Shown: in pieces, positions 44,694 to 52,207 of the stretch
How positions within the stretch are numbered: the first letter of the stretch is position 1
Layout of the letters: each line of letters begins with the position of its first letter
From: Thalassotalea_F euphylliae
GTDB taxonomy: Bacteria > Pseudomonadota > Gammaproteobacteria > Enterobacterales > Alteromonadaceae
Reading direction: 5' to 3'
DNA: 64,000 bases
NCBI RefSeq assembly: GCF_042682785.1
Contig: NZ_JBHUIB010000012.1
Location: 124,001 to 188,000, forward strand
Position numbers and translations under genes: made by a program
The notes under the pieces: model-generated
Told to the model about the DNA's origin: nothing
Databases searched by the model: none
What the model saw: the letters and a program-made list of their open reading frames with translations, nothing else

Positions 44694-45452
44694 TTATTTC
44701 TGATGTCGTCGTCGACCTGCGAGCACTAGTAATGCCAATGGCGTTAGCAAATAAGCCGGCGCTTCTGAAACGCTGATAGCTGGTGCTGGAAGCATTAGAT
44801 TGCGCGCTATTGGCGGCATTGGCGGCGGTATAAATGACTCAAACTCACCTGAAAAGAAGAACATATAGATTCCGTCGATGAACGCAGTATCTTGCTGGGT
44901 GATCTTTGTTGCAACATCAACCAAATCAATTTCCACGGTAAGGCCAGTAAAGTCAAAGTAACTATCTGTTAGGTTCATGGCACCTGACATTTCACTGCGA
45001 ACGATAGCGCCAGAGCTACGGTTAAAGTATGGGCTCACAGCCCACGAACCTGGAGACAAATCATTGCCGGTAACGCCATTAAATGAGAAACGGTAATCAA
45101 GTGCTTTTACTGTAAAGTCTTCAACAGACGAGGTTAAGCCAATTTGAAATGCTTCGTCTGTACCAGAGTTAAACGTCGCACCATCATCCCACCAGCGAAA
45201 TTTCTGCCCAGGAAGGAAGGATATGTCGAGTCTCAATGTGCTACCACCAGAGATAGTAACACCAGGGAAAGTTGCATTTTCCCATAAGTTGGTCCAGCAC
45301 TTTTGTGACTGGCCGGTTGACGAGCGAGAGGCGTCGATACAGTCGTACACAACCCCTTGTTCTAAATCTACTGCGTAGTCTATTTCAATGAGCTTGGCGG
45401 CAGAAGAACTCGAAAACAGTATTGCTGCCAGCGAAACCAAAAAACGATTCAT
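44694..45452 (-). CDS. exported protein with PEP-CTERM-like sorting tail
   Basis: A 252-residue protein with a signal peptide (residues 1-18) and a beta-rich middle. Its end has the exosortase-substrate layout: short motif 'SEAPA', hydrophobic span 'YLLTPLALLVLAG', then basic 'RRRHQK'. The motif differs from the classical V-P-E-P. Such proteins are cleaved by an exosortase and displayed on the surface or in exopolysaccharide. Two cysteines near 40-55 may form a disulfide. No exosortase gene is in the window. The function is unknown. Confidence 0.7.
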   Translation of the reverse strand: MNRFLVSLAAILFSSSSAAKLIEIDYAVDLEQGVVYDCIDASRSSTGQSQKCWTNLWENATFPGVTISGGSTLRLDISFLPGQKFRWWDDGATFNSGTDEAFQIGLTSSVEDFTVKALDYRFSFNGVTGNDLSPGSWAVSPYFNRSSGAIVRSEMSGAMNLTDSYFDFTGLTVEIDLVDVATKITQQDTAFIDGIYMFFFSGEFESFIPPPMPPIARNLMLPAPAISVSEAPAYLLTPLALLVLAGRRRHQK

Positions 45453-45645
45453 TTATTAACCTGCTTATACAAACTTAGAAACCATCCTAAGCGAGGCTAT
45501 CCGTAGCAAATCATTGGTATTTACTGGTCAGACTACATGAATTGTTACAATGATCAAGGGTTTATGTAACAAACGTTTACATATTTTTAACGTTTTACAG
45601 GGAGAAAAGTTATAAGGCCTGTGTTTAAAGGGCTAGACGGCTGCG

Positions 45646-46107
45646 CTATTTACTTTGTTGTAATTTGGTGTCGTGATACTGCCATAAGACATTGATGATT
45701 TTCCATTGCCCTGACTGATTCTGATACAAATGCATGTAATCTATCCAATCATCCACTGTTAACTTCACAGACGCAACTCGTTGATCAATATCTAATATTT
45801 GTATTTCAATACGAGGCTCTTTTGGAAACTTGTCACCTTTAACGTTGTAGTTGCCGGCAAGTTCCACCATGAAGTCGCGGCTCGTTTCCATAATGAACTC
45901 ATTGCCTTCTTTATCTAGCCAGTAGGTGCGCTTGGCTAACTTGTCATCTAGACCCCTTGCCATAAGCTGGGGTTTAACATGTTGTTGAGATTCTATGTAG
46001 TCGAGTACAGCGCGTTCTATTGCTTGCTGGCTGTTGCTCGAGTCGTTGGCAAGTACTGTAAAGTGAGTCAAAACAAGTAAGCCGATGATTAGAGGCAGTG
46101 AGCGCAT
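45646..46107 (-). CDS. exported NTF2-like (putative lumazine-binding) protein
   Basis: A 153-residue protein with a signal peptide (MRSLPLIIGLLVLTHF...). The rest fits an NTF2/SnoaL-like fold: 'QQAIERAVLDYIESQQ', 'RIEIQILDIDQRVASVKLTV', and the closing strand 'QSGQWKIINVLWQYH'. It resembles Lumazine_bd_2 proteins. ATG 46107 has AGGA upstream and is preferred to TTG 46122. The ligand is unknown. Confidence 0.68.
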   Translation of the reverse strand: MRSLPLIIGLLVLTHFTVLANDSSNSQQAIERAVLDYIESQQHVKPQLMARGLDDKLAKRTYWLDKEGNEFIMETSRDFMVELAGNYNVKGDKFPKEPRIEIQILDIDQRVASVKLTVDDWIDYMHLYQNQSGQWKIINVLWQYHDTKLQQSK

Positions 46108-46176
46108 ATGATGTCCTATCAAATATTATGGAAAATGCTTAAAAAGTAGCCTCACTATAGCTGGTTTTAATCAAAG

Positions 46177-46608
46177 CTAACTGCCCTTAATCGTAAGCAA
46201 ATTTAACTTATCACGTACCTGTTGAGGAATGGGTATGGTTTGTTTTTGTTTGGCACAGACGCAAACAAAGGTAATTGTTGCGTCAAAAACTGTCTTGTCT
46301 GATTTTGTGGCTGCGACTGAAAACGTATAAGAGCGCGAACCTACATGGTTAACGCAAACTAATAGTTCTATTTCATCATCCCAGGTTATAGGCGAAAGAT
46401 ACTCTATGTTGGTAGCGCGCACAGGTGTAAGAATGTTCAATGCATGCATGGCGCGTATGGCAGGTTCACCAAACACATTGTTTAGTGCTTGGTGAGTAGC
46501 CTCTAACGCATAGTCGGTAAATCTCGGCGTGTAAACAATCCCTGCTGGATCACAATCGCCAAACAAAATAGTGCGCTTAAAACGCAGAGGCGCTCTTATA
46601 CTAGCCAA
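46177..46608 (-). CDS. acyl-CoA thioesterase, 4-hydroxybenzoyl-CoA thioesterase type
   Basis: A 143-residue hotdog-fold thioesterase. 'FGDCDPAGIVYTPRFTDYA' carries the catalytic-aspartate motif (D-x-D-P-A-G-I-V) of the 4HBT class, and 'ITWDDEIELLVCVNHVGSRS' is the usual second strand pair. It hydrolyses an acyl- or aroyl-CoA; the substrate is unknown. It starts eight bases after the upstream small membrane-protein gene stops. Confidence 0.85.
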   Translation of the reverse strand: MASIRAPLRFKRTILFGDCDPAGIVYTPRFTDYALEATHQALNNVFGEPAIRAMHALNILTPVRATNIEYLSPITWDDEIELLVCVNHVGSRSYTFSVAATKSDKTVFDATITFVCVCAKQKQTIPIPQQVRDKLNLLTIKGS

Positions 46609-46616
46609 TGTTGGTA

Positions 46617-47060
46617 CTACACCGCGTTGAGTTTGATGTGCTTGGCTTCATGCTCGGTTAATAATTCATACAGATGCTTTTTAATGTCTTCTTTAGTTCC
46701 TTCAGGATGAAAATCAAAGCCTTGCCCGTTACCGTCGAGAATGATACCCAAGTAGTTGTCTTGGATGCTAATTTGAGAAATACGAATAATGTCTATCTCA
46801 CTCTCATTACTGAGAAGATGTGACTTGATAAGCAAATGGTGATCGCTGCGATTAATCAGTTGGCCAATTTCACTTAATGATTTGAACTTGGGTGATAGGT
46901 GATACACCTGAGCGAGTAAAAGCAGTGCCAGGGCCAGGCCAGAGACAAGGGTAATTTTACTGACAGAGTTGTCTGTCATGATCAAAAATATAAAATAACT
47001 GATAAACACAACAAACAGTGCTTTACAGACTTGTTGTAATTGTCTGTCTGAAATTTTCAT
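46617..47060 (-). CDS. small membrane protein, unknown function
   Basis: A 147-residue protein with two hydrophobic segments in the first 60 residues, then a soluble beta-strand-rich tail ('SEIDIIRISQISIQDNYLG') that looks like a PH-type domain. ATG 47060 has AAGGA eight bases upstream; GTG 47066 is less likely. It is probably co-transcribed with the thioesterase. No family recognised. Confidence 0.6.
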   Translation of the reverse strand: MKISDRQLQQVCKALFVVFISYFIFLIMTDNSVSKITLVSGLALALLLLAQVYHLSPKFKSLSEIGQLINRSDHHLLIKSHLLSNESEIDIIRISQISIQDNYLGIILDGNGQGFDFHPEGTKEDIKKHLYELLTEHEAKHIKLNAV

Positions 47061-47354
47061 ATTCACATCCTTTGTGACGTTATTTCAATACAATATTTTT
47101 AGTAGTAGCGCTATTTAGTTATAAACCTTTTTGCGCATCTTTTAAACAAGAAAAAGCGTAAAAATGTCGATAAATGTGTCGATTGTGTTGTTTAGCTATT
47201 TTGCTTCTTAACTTTGTCGCTAGTTACTGATTGGTGCTATCGTTTCCATACTTTTCCGATTTCACCACACCGAAAATTATGGATGAGTCAGCTATTTTCC
47301 CTGTTCGCATATAACAATTTTCACGGCAATCGGGTATTCGAAACAAGAAGATGA

Positions 47355-47756
47355 CTATTCAAATAGCTCTAGACCCTCATAAGGGGCTTGTTTGAGTGAT
47401 GCTAAGCGGCTAGCAAGCGAACCAACATGAAGTTCTAGCTTGTGACCCTTTGGATCAAGGAAATAAAAGGAATGTCCTTCACTGGTATTTTGTTTCCACT
47501 GAACGACATTTACGCTCTCAAGCCTCTTTTTCACCAGAGGAAAATGCTCGCTGGCAACGGTTAGGGCAATATGGCTATAGTCTTCACTTGGCTTGGCGTT
47601 GTCTACCGAAAGGCAAAACCACAAATCGCCCAGCGTCAGGTAAGCGCCGGTACGCCATTTTGCCTGCGGTTTCATTGATAAGTAATGTGTATAAAAGTGA
47701 AATGACTCTGCTAAGTCATTCACCGCAATGGTGATGTGATTAACGCCAGATATCAT
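47355..47756 (-). CDS. fosA: FosA-family fosfomycin glutathione transferase
   Basis: A 133-residue VOC-fold metalloenzyme. The Mn ligands read as His7 ('GVNHITIAV'), His62 ('DYSHIALTV') and Glu108 ('KLELHVGSL'). The K+/substrate loop 'WKQNTSEGHSFYFLDPKGHK' and 'SLASRL' are close to plasmid and chromosomal FosA. It would add glutathione to the fosfomycin epoxide. It overlaps the upstream DUF2147-like gene by one base in an HxlR-led operon. It is probably a native chromosomal copy, because base composition does not stand out. Confidence 0.87.
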   Translation of the reverse strand: MISGVNHITIAVNDLAESFHFYTHYLSMKPQAKWRTGAYLTLGDLWFCLSVDNAKPSEDYSHIALTVASEHFPLVKKRLESVNVVQWKQNTSEGHSFYFLDPKGHKLELHVGSLASRLASLKQAPYEGLELFE

Positions 47757-48133
47757 CAGCTGCTTTTTTTGTTGAGCGTTAGGATACGTTTGCCTTTTTT
47801 AAACACCTCAATATGCTGACAAGACGAAACGTTTAACGTGACTGGTACGAAACTATTTGAGGCAGCGTCATATATATTTCCAAGCCAATGTTCAGGCTCG
47901 TTATTGCGTGCCTGCAACCCTTTAATAATGACCAGACCCTCCGCACTAGGATTGGTTTTGTGAGAGTGGACCGTTACTTCACCTGATGTGGTGTCGATAT
48001 TTAGCACGGCTTCTTTATCTAAATGTTTCCATAGCCCTGATAGCTCACAATCGCTTACCTGTATGTCAGCAGTAGAATGAAAAGAGATAAAGGCTATCGT
48101 TAAAAAAGTGAAGAAAGAGACTATATGTCGCAT
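47756..48133 (-). CDS. exported DUF2147-like protein
   Basis: A 125-residue protein with a signal peptide (MRHIVSFFTFLTIAFISF...). The body ('GLWKHLDKEAVLNIDTTSG', 'WLGNIYDAASNSFVPVTL') resembles a shortened DUF2147 lipocalin-like domain. Two cysteines may pair. ATG 48133 is chosen for its AAGGAA ribosome binding site. It lies between HxlR and fosA on the same strand. The function is unknown. Confidence 0.62.
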   Translation of the reverse strand: MRHIVSFFTFLTIAFISFHSTADIQVSDCELSGLWKHLDKEAVLNIDTTSGEVTVHSHKTNPSAEGLVIIKGLQARNNEPEHWLGNIYDAASNSFVPVTLNVSSCQHIEVFKKGKRILTLNKKSS

Positions 48134-48154
48134 ATTACGTTCCTTGTTCATTGA

Positions 48155-48496
48155 CTAGAAATCTTCGCTGATTTCTTGCTGTAGCTTTTCTAATTCATCC
48201 AAAATGCGAATAAATTTCTGACCAAAATCCGTCACTTCGTACTCCACTTTGGGCGGGACTTCGTTGTAGGCGATACGTTCAAGAATACCAAACTGCGTGT
48301 TTTTACGTAGACACTCGTTGAGCACTTTTGTGGTAAGGCCATCTACAGTTCTGACCATTTCACCGGGCCGATTGATGCCGTCAGCCAATAATTGATAGAC
48401 GGTTAATGACCATTTACACCCATAAATGGTCTCTACCATACGCGCACTTTTCGCGGGCGGCGATTTTCTAGAAATTAATTTTTCTTCATTTTTCAT
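48155..48496 (-). CDS. HxlR-family transcriptional regulator
   Basis: A 113-residue winged-helix protein with the HxlR core: 'GCKWSLTVYQLLADGINRPG', 'LTTKVLNECLRKNTQFGILE', and wing 'NEVPPKVEYEVTDFG'. HxlR regulators often sense quinones or electrophiles through a cysteine; Cys residues here are in 'YGCKWS' and 'NECLRK'. It is divergent from an SDR gene and first in the operon to fosA. GTAC repeats in the intergenic region are likely its operators. Confidence 0.87.
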   Translation of the reverse strand: MKNEEKLISRKSPPAKSARMVETIYGCKWSLTVYQLLADGINRPGEMVRTVDGLTTKVLNECLRKNTQFGILERIAYNEVPPKVEYEVTDFGQKFIRILDELEKLQQEISEDF

Positions 48497-48502
48497 CAAG
48501 AT

Positions 48503-48537
48503 GTACCAAAAAGTACCTACCTCACCATTTTGTACTT
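48503..48537. promoter_or_regulatory. GTAC inverted repeats between HxlR and SDR genes
   Basis: Three GTAC cores at 48503, 48513 and 48532. GTAC-N6-GTAC spans 48503-48516, and AAGTAC (48511-48516) mirrors GTACTT (48532-48537). They lie in the shared promoter region of the divergent HxlR and SDR genes and are probably HxlR binding sites. Confidence 0.5.
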
Positions 48538-48607
48538 ACTTTTCAATGGGGTAGCTGGTGCTTAAGCTTTATCTCGTAGTGTAAATCATATTTGGAGAGA
48601 TAATCTA

Positions 48608-49375
48608 ATGAATAACGTATCAAAACCTTTCGCTTTAGTTATAGGTGGTTCAAGTGGTATGGGACTGGCAACGGCAAAACAACTGGTTGAACAAGGCATA
48701 CACACCATTATTGTTGGACGAAACCAAGATAAACTTGAACGCGCAAAATCAATGCTATCCACATTGGGCAGTGCTGATGTGCTTCAGGTCGATTTGTACA
48801 ACAGTGACGACGTTAAGCGCCTTGTTAATTATATCAATGAATCTGAGCAGCATATTAAGTATCTTGTTAACGCAGCAGGGTACTTTAATCCAACACCGTT
48901 TTTGAACCATACCGAACATGATTATGATGTTTACCATGATTTAAATAAAGCGACCTTCTTTATCACTCAAGCCGTGGCTCAGAATATGGCAGATAATGGC
49001 GAGGGTTCGATCGTGAATATTGGTTCAATGTGGGCGAAACAAGCGGTTAAGGCGACACCATCATCAGCTTATTCGATGGCAAAAGCAGGCTTACATGCAT
49101 TGACACAGCATATGGCAATGGAACTAGCAGACAGCAATATTCGGGTTAATGCGGTATCACCAGCAGTAGTTAAAACGCCAATTTATGAAACCTTTATTGA
49201 CCCTAAAGAAGTAGATGACGCTTTAGCCGGATTTGATGGTTTCCATCCAATAGGTCGAATTGGTAGTGCTGACGATGTTGCCAACACTATTCATTTCTTA
49301 CTGACCAACAAATCAAGCTGGGTAACAGGTGCTGTGTGGGATGTCGATGGCGGTGTGATGGCAGGGCGTAACTAA
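48608..49375 (+). CDS. short-chain dehydrogenase/reductase (SDR)
   Basis: A 255-residue classical SDR. The cofactor motif is 'GGSSGMGLATA', 'NAAG' follows in the core, and the catalytic serine is in 'NIGSMW' with Tyr-x-x-x-Lys in 'SAYSMAKAG'. 'AVSPAVVKTPIYE' and 'WVTGAVWDVDGG' are the usual C-terminal motifs. It is divergent from the HxlR regulator, a common pairing in which the SDR detoxifies a reactive carbonyl or quinone. The substrate is unknown. Confidence 0.9.
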   Translation: MNNVSKPFALVIGGSSGMGLATAKQLVEQGIHTIIVGRNQDKLERAKSMLSTLGSADVLQVDLYNSDDVKRLVNYINESEQHIKYLVNAAGYFNPTPFLNHTEHDYDVYHDLNKATFFITQAVAQNMADNGEGSIVNIGSMWAKQAVKATPSSAYSMAKAGLHALTQHMAMELADSNIRVNAVSPAVVKTPIYETFIDPKEVDDALAGFDGFHPIGRIGSADDVANTIHFLLTNKSSWVTGAVWDVDGGVMAGRN

Positions 49376-49388
49376 ATATCACTATAGT

Positions 49389-49417
49389 AAGGGCTCAATT
49401 AACGATGAGCCCTTTTT
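49389..49417. terminator. terminator of the SDR gene
   Basis: 9-bp stem AAGGGCTCA / TGAGCCCTT followed by TTT, 14 bases after the stop codon and next to the convergent small gene. Confidence 0.88.
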
Positions 49418-49424
49418 GCATGGT

Positions 49425-49664
49425 TTAATCGTTTCGAACTTCTCTCACAAAGCGGTAGCGGAAGTCTGATAAGTAGCCAAGAATAAGAAGCAAGAGTGCT
49501 GAGTTATAGTCGCCGTTGACGAGCAATGCAAATGGATTCACATCGTTGATAACAGTGATATAAAACGCAACGATTGTTGCCAATATCCAACTGACTTTTA
49601 AACCCCATGAATACTCACCAAAAAACCACTGACTGAATGCTCTTTTCTCGCTGCTTTTTTCCAT
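49425..49664 (-). CDS. small membrane protein, unknown function
   Basis: A 79-residue protein with two hydrophobic segments ('VSWILATIVAFYITVI', 'SALLLLILGYLSDF') and a charged tail. The start is ATG 49664. I recognise no family. Confidence 0.55.
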   Translation of the reverse strand: MEKSSEKRAFSQWFFGEYSWGLKVSWILATIVAFYITVINDVNPFALLVNGDYNSALLLLILGYLSDFRYRFVREVRND

Positions 49665-49712
49665 AATGACTACTCTGTTTTCTAAATCCGCTGTATTTTA
49701 TCTTTGCCTACG

Positions 49713-50201
49713 TTAGTCCGCTAGCCATTTATACATAACAAAGGCATCAACATAGCCATGCTCAGGATGGTTAAAGGCATTAGGCAATGTCCCTACTGTG
49801 TTAAAGCCAAGTTTGGTCCAAAGTTTTACCGCGCCTTTATTGGTTGATGCAACAAAGTTAAATTGCATGGCCTTGTAGCCAAGTGAAACGGCAACATGTT
49901 GCGAGTGCTCGCATAGTTGAGTTGCTAACCCTCTGCCGCGCGCAATCGACGATACCATATAGCCACAGTTGCAGACATGGTTACCGTTACCGGCTTGATT
50001 GGTTTTGATGTAATAAGTACCCAGTATTTGACCGTTTTCTTCAAAGACAAAGGTTTTTCTTGGTGTATCTAGCCATATTGTTTCCCCTTGTGCTTTAGTT
50101 AAGTCGGTATCAAAGGCGTATGTTTCACCTGCAACAACAACTTCCTTGAAAATGGGCCAGATGGCGTCCCAGTCGGATGACGTAGCTTCTCTAATTTGCA
50201 T
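49713..50201 (-). CDS. GNAT N-acetyltransferase, YncA/phosphinothricin-acetyltransferase-like
   Basis: A 162-residue acetyltransferase starting 'MQIREATSSDWDAIWPIF', with 'VAGETYAF' and the CoA loop 'SSIARGRGLATQLCEHSQ', then 'KLWTKLGFNTVGTLPNAF'. This is the layout of the YncA/Pat group that acetylates amino-acid analogues. ATG 50201 follows AAAGG; the frame extends upstream but without family similarity. Confidence 0.82.
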   Translation of the reverse strand: MQIREATSSDWDAIWPIFKEVVVAGETYAFDTDLTKAQGETIWLDTPRKTFVFEENGQILGTYYIKTNQAGNGNHVCNCGYMVSSIARGRGLATQLCEHSQHVAVSLGYKAMQFNFVASTNKGAVKLWTKLGFNTVGTLPNAFNHPEHGYVDAFVMYKWLAD

Positions 50202-50388
50202 GTTGAACCTTTGGTTATCTGCTTTGTGTATAGGAAATATGCTAATTCGACTTGTCAGTGTCGGCAAATAATGGCAACAAAACTTTGTTTATACAATGAC
50301 ATGAATCTGCAATAGGGTTTGTCAAAATAATGTTGGGTTTCGTTTTTTAAACTACAATTTTCTATGAAGATATTCTTTGGAGGGTAAT

Positions 50389-51474
50389 ATGGATATTCCT
50401 AATCCTGATCCGCGAAATCATAGACGGTATTTGGTTAATTTCGATGGTATGTTTCAAGGGAAAAAAAAGCAACGCTGTCGAATAATGGACCTTAGTCAAA
50501 GCGGCTGCAAAGCGATGGTTAAGACCAACAATAGCGAGGTTGGACAAAAGTTAAAATTAAAGCTAGATGAAGATTCTGCTCCCATGGAAGTAGAAGTGAT
50601 GTGGAGTGACGGTCCATTTGCAGGGTTATCATTCACGCGAAATGAGCAAGCAGGTAACCTTTTAACCGTTCAGCCAGTCGTCAAAACAAGGCTTATAAAA
50701 TTCAAAGAAAACCTAATCAGTTTCTTTAAAAATGACATCGTCAAAATGTTTGAGGTGTTAATCGCATTTCTAGGCATCGCAGTCATCATCTATCAAACTA
50801 TAGATTTGAAGTGGCAAACCAAGCTGCAAACTACTATCAGTATTGAAGACAGTGAGCGCTTTATCAATAAATTGATGGTCGACAATGCTGGGTTTCGGAA
50901 TGCCCTATTTGTTCCAATCAAGGATGAGACGAGTGAAGAAGCTCAAATGGCTAGAGCGGCTATGTTTATTTTCCTCCAAGAATGGCAAAAAATGCACAAA
51001 ATTAAGCATCTGGGGGGGATAGATAAAGTCCATTGGCGTGAAATAGAAAATATTATTAAAGCCACTATTAACGGCAGTGAATTTTTACGTACAAGCTTAT
51101 ACAACCCGTTAACCTATACCGGCTTCAGCCAAAAATTCAGCACCTACATGCATGGCTTAATTATTCGGTACTGGCAAAATAAGTACAAAGCGTTCAATGG
51201 GGGCAATAAAGAGGAGGTTGACTTTAAACAAACGGTGACGTCTGCCGTTGAAAAGAATCGGGCATTTAGCCGATATGCGCAGACTCTCTTAGCCGAAAAG
51301 TCTTCTTTGGTTAGTCGGCTAGATAATGGATACAACGGTGAAGTTGCATTTTTTTCTGCCGTAGCAGGTGCTTATCACCGAGCGATTTCTGAAGATTATG
51401 AAGAATATTTGGCGGGATACGACGAAGAATTTTTGACCTACATTATAAATATCAATTCACAGGGTGGCACTTAA
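50389..51474 (+). CDS. PilZ-domain membrane protein
   Basis: A 361-residue protein. The N-terminal ~95 residues form a PilZ domain with both cyclic-di-GMP motifs: R-x-x-x-R (Arg9-Arg13) and D-x-S-x-x-G (Asp34, Ser36, Gly39). One membrane span at about 120-138 ('FEVLIAFLGIAVIIYQTI') follows. The remaining ~220 residues are helical and unfamiliar. GGAGGG precedes the ATG. A probable cyclodipeptide synthase gene begins two bases after the stop codon, so the pair is an operon. I infer that c-di-GMP may control the partner or the membrane protein's own output. Confidence 0.8.
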   Translation: MDIPNPDPRNHRRYLVNFDGMFQGKKKQRCRIMDLSQSGCKAMVKTNNSEVGQKLKLKLDEDSAPMEVEVMWSDGPFAGLSFTRNEQAGNLLTVQPVVKTRLIKFKENLISFFKNDIVKMFEVLIAFLGIAVIIYQTIDLKWQTKLQTTISIEDSERFINKLMVDNAGFRNALFVPIKDETSEEAQMARAAMFIFLQEWQKMHKIKHLGGIDKVHWREIENIIKATINGSEFLRTSLYNPLTYTGFSQKFSTYMHGLIIRYWQNKYKAFNGGNKEEVDFKQTVTSAVEKNRAFSRYAQTLLAEKSSLVSRLDNGYNGEVAFFSAVAGAYHRAISEDYEEYLAGYDEEFLTYIININSQGGT

Positions 51475-51475
51475 C

Positions 51476-52177
51476 TTGAGTAACAATAAAAACAACACCG
51501 GTATGTTGGTTGTAAGTGTTGATAGTAAAAACTTTAAAAGTGCGTTTTTGCGCTCCGTTCTACCTCAACTGTCAGAGCGACACGACAATGTCTTCATTGT
51601 TGTGGCAGACGAATTGATGGTCTATAACCGCCTTACACCAGAATTGACTGTGGAAAAATGGCAGTCTCTGATGGCAGGGTATTGGCAGGAAAGATACAAC
51701 AGTATTGCAAAAGTCGTGAATCATTTTTCTTTAGCCAATGTGCAAGTTAAGCCATATAACGAGTTTTGTGACCCCGCTTTTTCCTCTATTTTTCGACGCT
51801 TTTGGCAGCTTTCATTGCTGGATGCTGGTATTTCTGATCTCGTTAACGAAAAAGTCGCTTGGTTTCAGTCCAGCCGTGTTAAAGAATTTGATGCCCCCAA
51901 AGATACCGAAGCTTCAATCATTAGGCAGTTTGTTGTCGAGGAAACTGCTTGGTCTATCCATATGGGCCTGAATTACGGTGTTAATGCTGAGTATTACCCG
52001 AATGATTCAGCAGCTTTACTCGAATATTTGTACACTAGTGACAGTGCGGAAACATTGTTTAATAAATTGGGCTATGAAGTTTTCGAGCGGCAATTCTGGA
52101 GTATAAATACAGAAAAAATAGAACGGGAAGAAGAGCCTTTTGAGCTCGTTTGGGAATCAAAAAAGCCCGTCAATTGA
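51476..52177 (+). CDS. probable tRNA-dependent cyclodipeptide synthase (XYP-type), divergent
   Basis: A 233-residue protein (TTG start, AGGGTGG eight bases upstream; GTG 51464 and ATG 51503 are alternatives). The order of motifs fits cyclodipeptide synthases: strand-Ser loop 'VVSVDSKNF' (Ser14, place of AlbC Ser37), 'VFIVVADELMVYNRL', 'FVVEETAWS' with Glu156 (AlbC Glu182), and 'AEYYPND' with Tyr-Pro as in the XYP subfamily. Phe152 stands where AlbC has Tyr178. Such enzymes join two amino acids from aminoacyl-tRNAs into a diketopiperazine. No tailoring oxidase is nearby. The call is by eye and needs a profile search. Confidence 0.55.
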   Translation: MSNNKNNTGMLVVSVDSKNFKSAFLRSVLPQLSERHDNVFIVVADELMVYNRLTPELTVEKWQSLMAGYWQERYNSIAKVVNHFSLANVQVKPYNEFCDPAFSSIFRRFWQLSLLDAGISDLVNEKVAWFQSSRVKEFDAPKDTEASIIRQFVVEETAWSIHMGLNYGVNAEYYPNDSAALLEYLYTSDSAETLFNKLGYEVFERQFWSINTEKIEREEEPFELVWESKKPVN

Positions 52178-52187
52178 CGGGCTTTTT
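52160..52187. terminator. bidirectional terminator containing the CDPS-like gene's stop codon
   Basis: 13-bp stem AAAAAGCCCGTCA / TGACGGGCTTTTT with loop AT. The stop codon TGA (52175-52177) is part of the 3' arm. It also serves the convergent pyrophosphatase gene. Confidence 0.9.
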
Positions 52188-52207
52188 CAGTAATACGTAT
52201 TTAGCGA

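Noticed and set aside
47355..47756. fosA as a recently acquired resistance gene
   Set aside because: No mobile element, no flanking repeats, and base composition looks like that of its neighbours; it sits in a plausible native operon.
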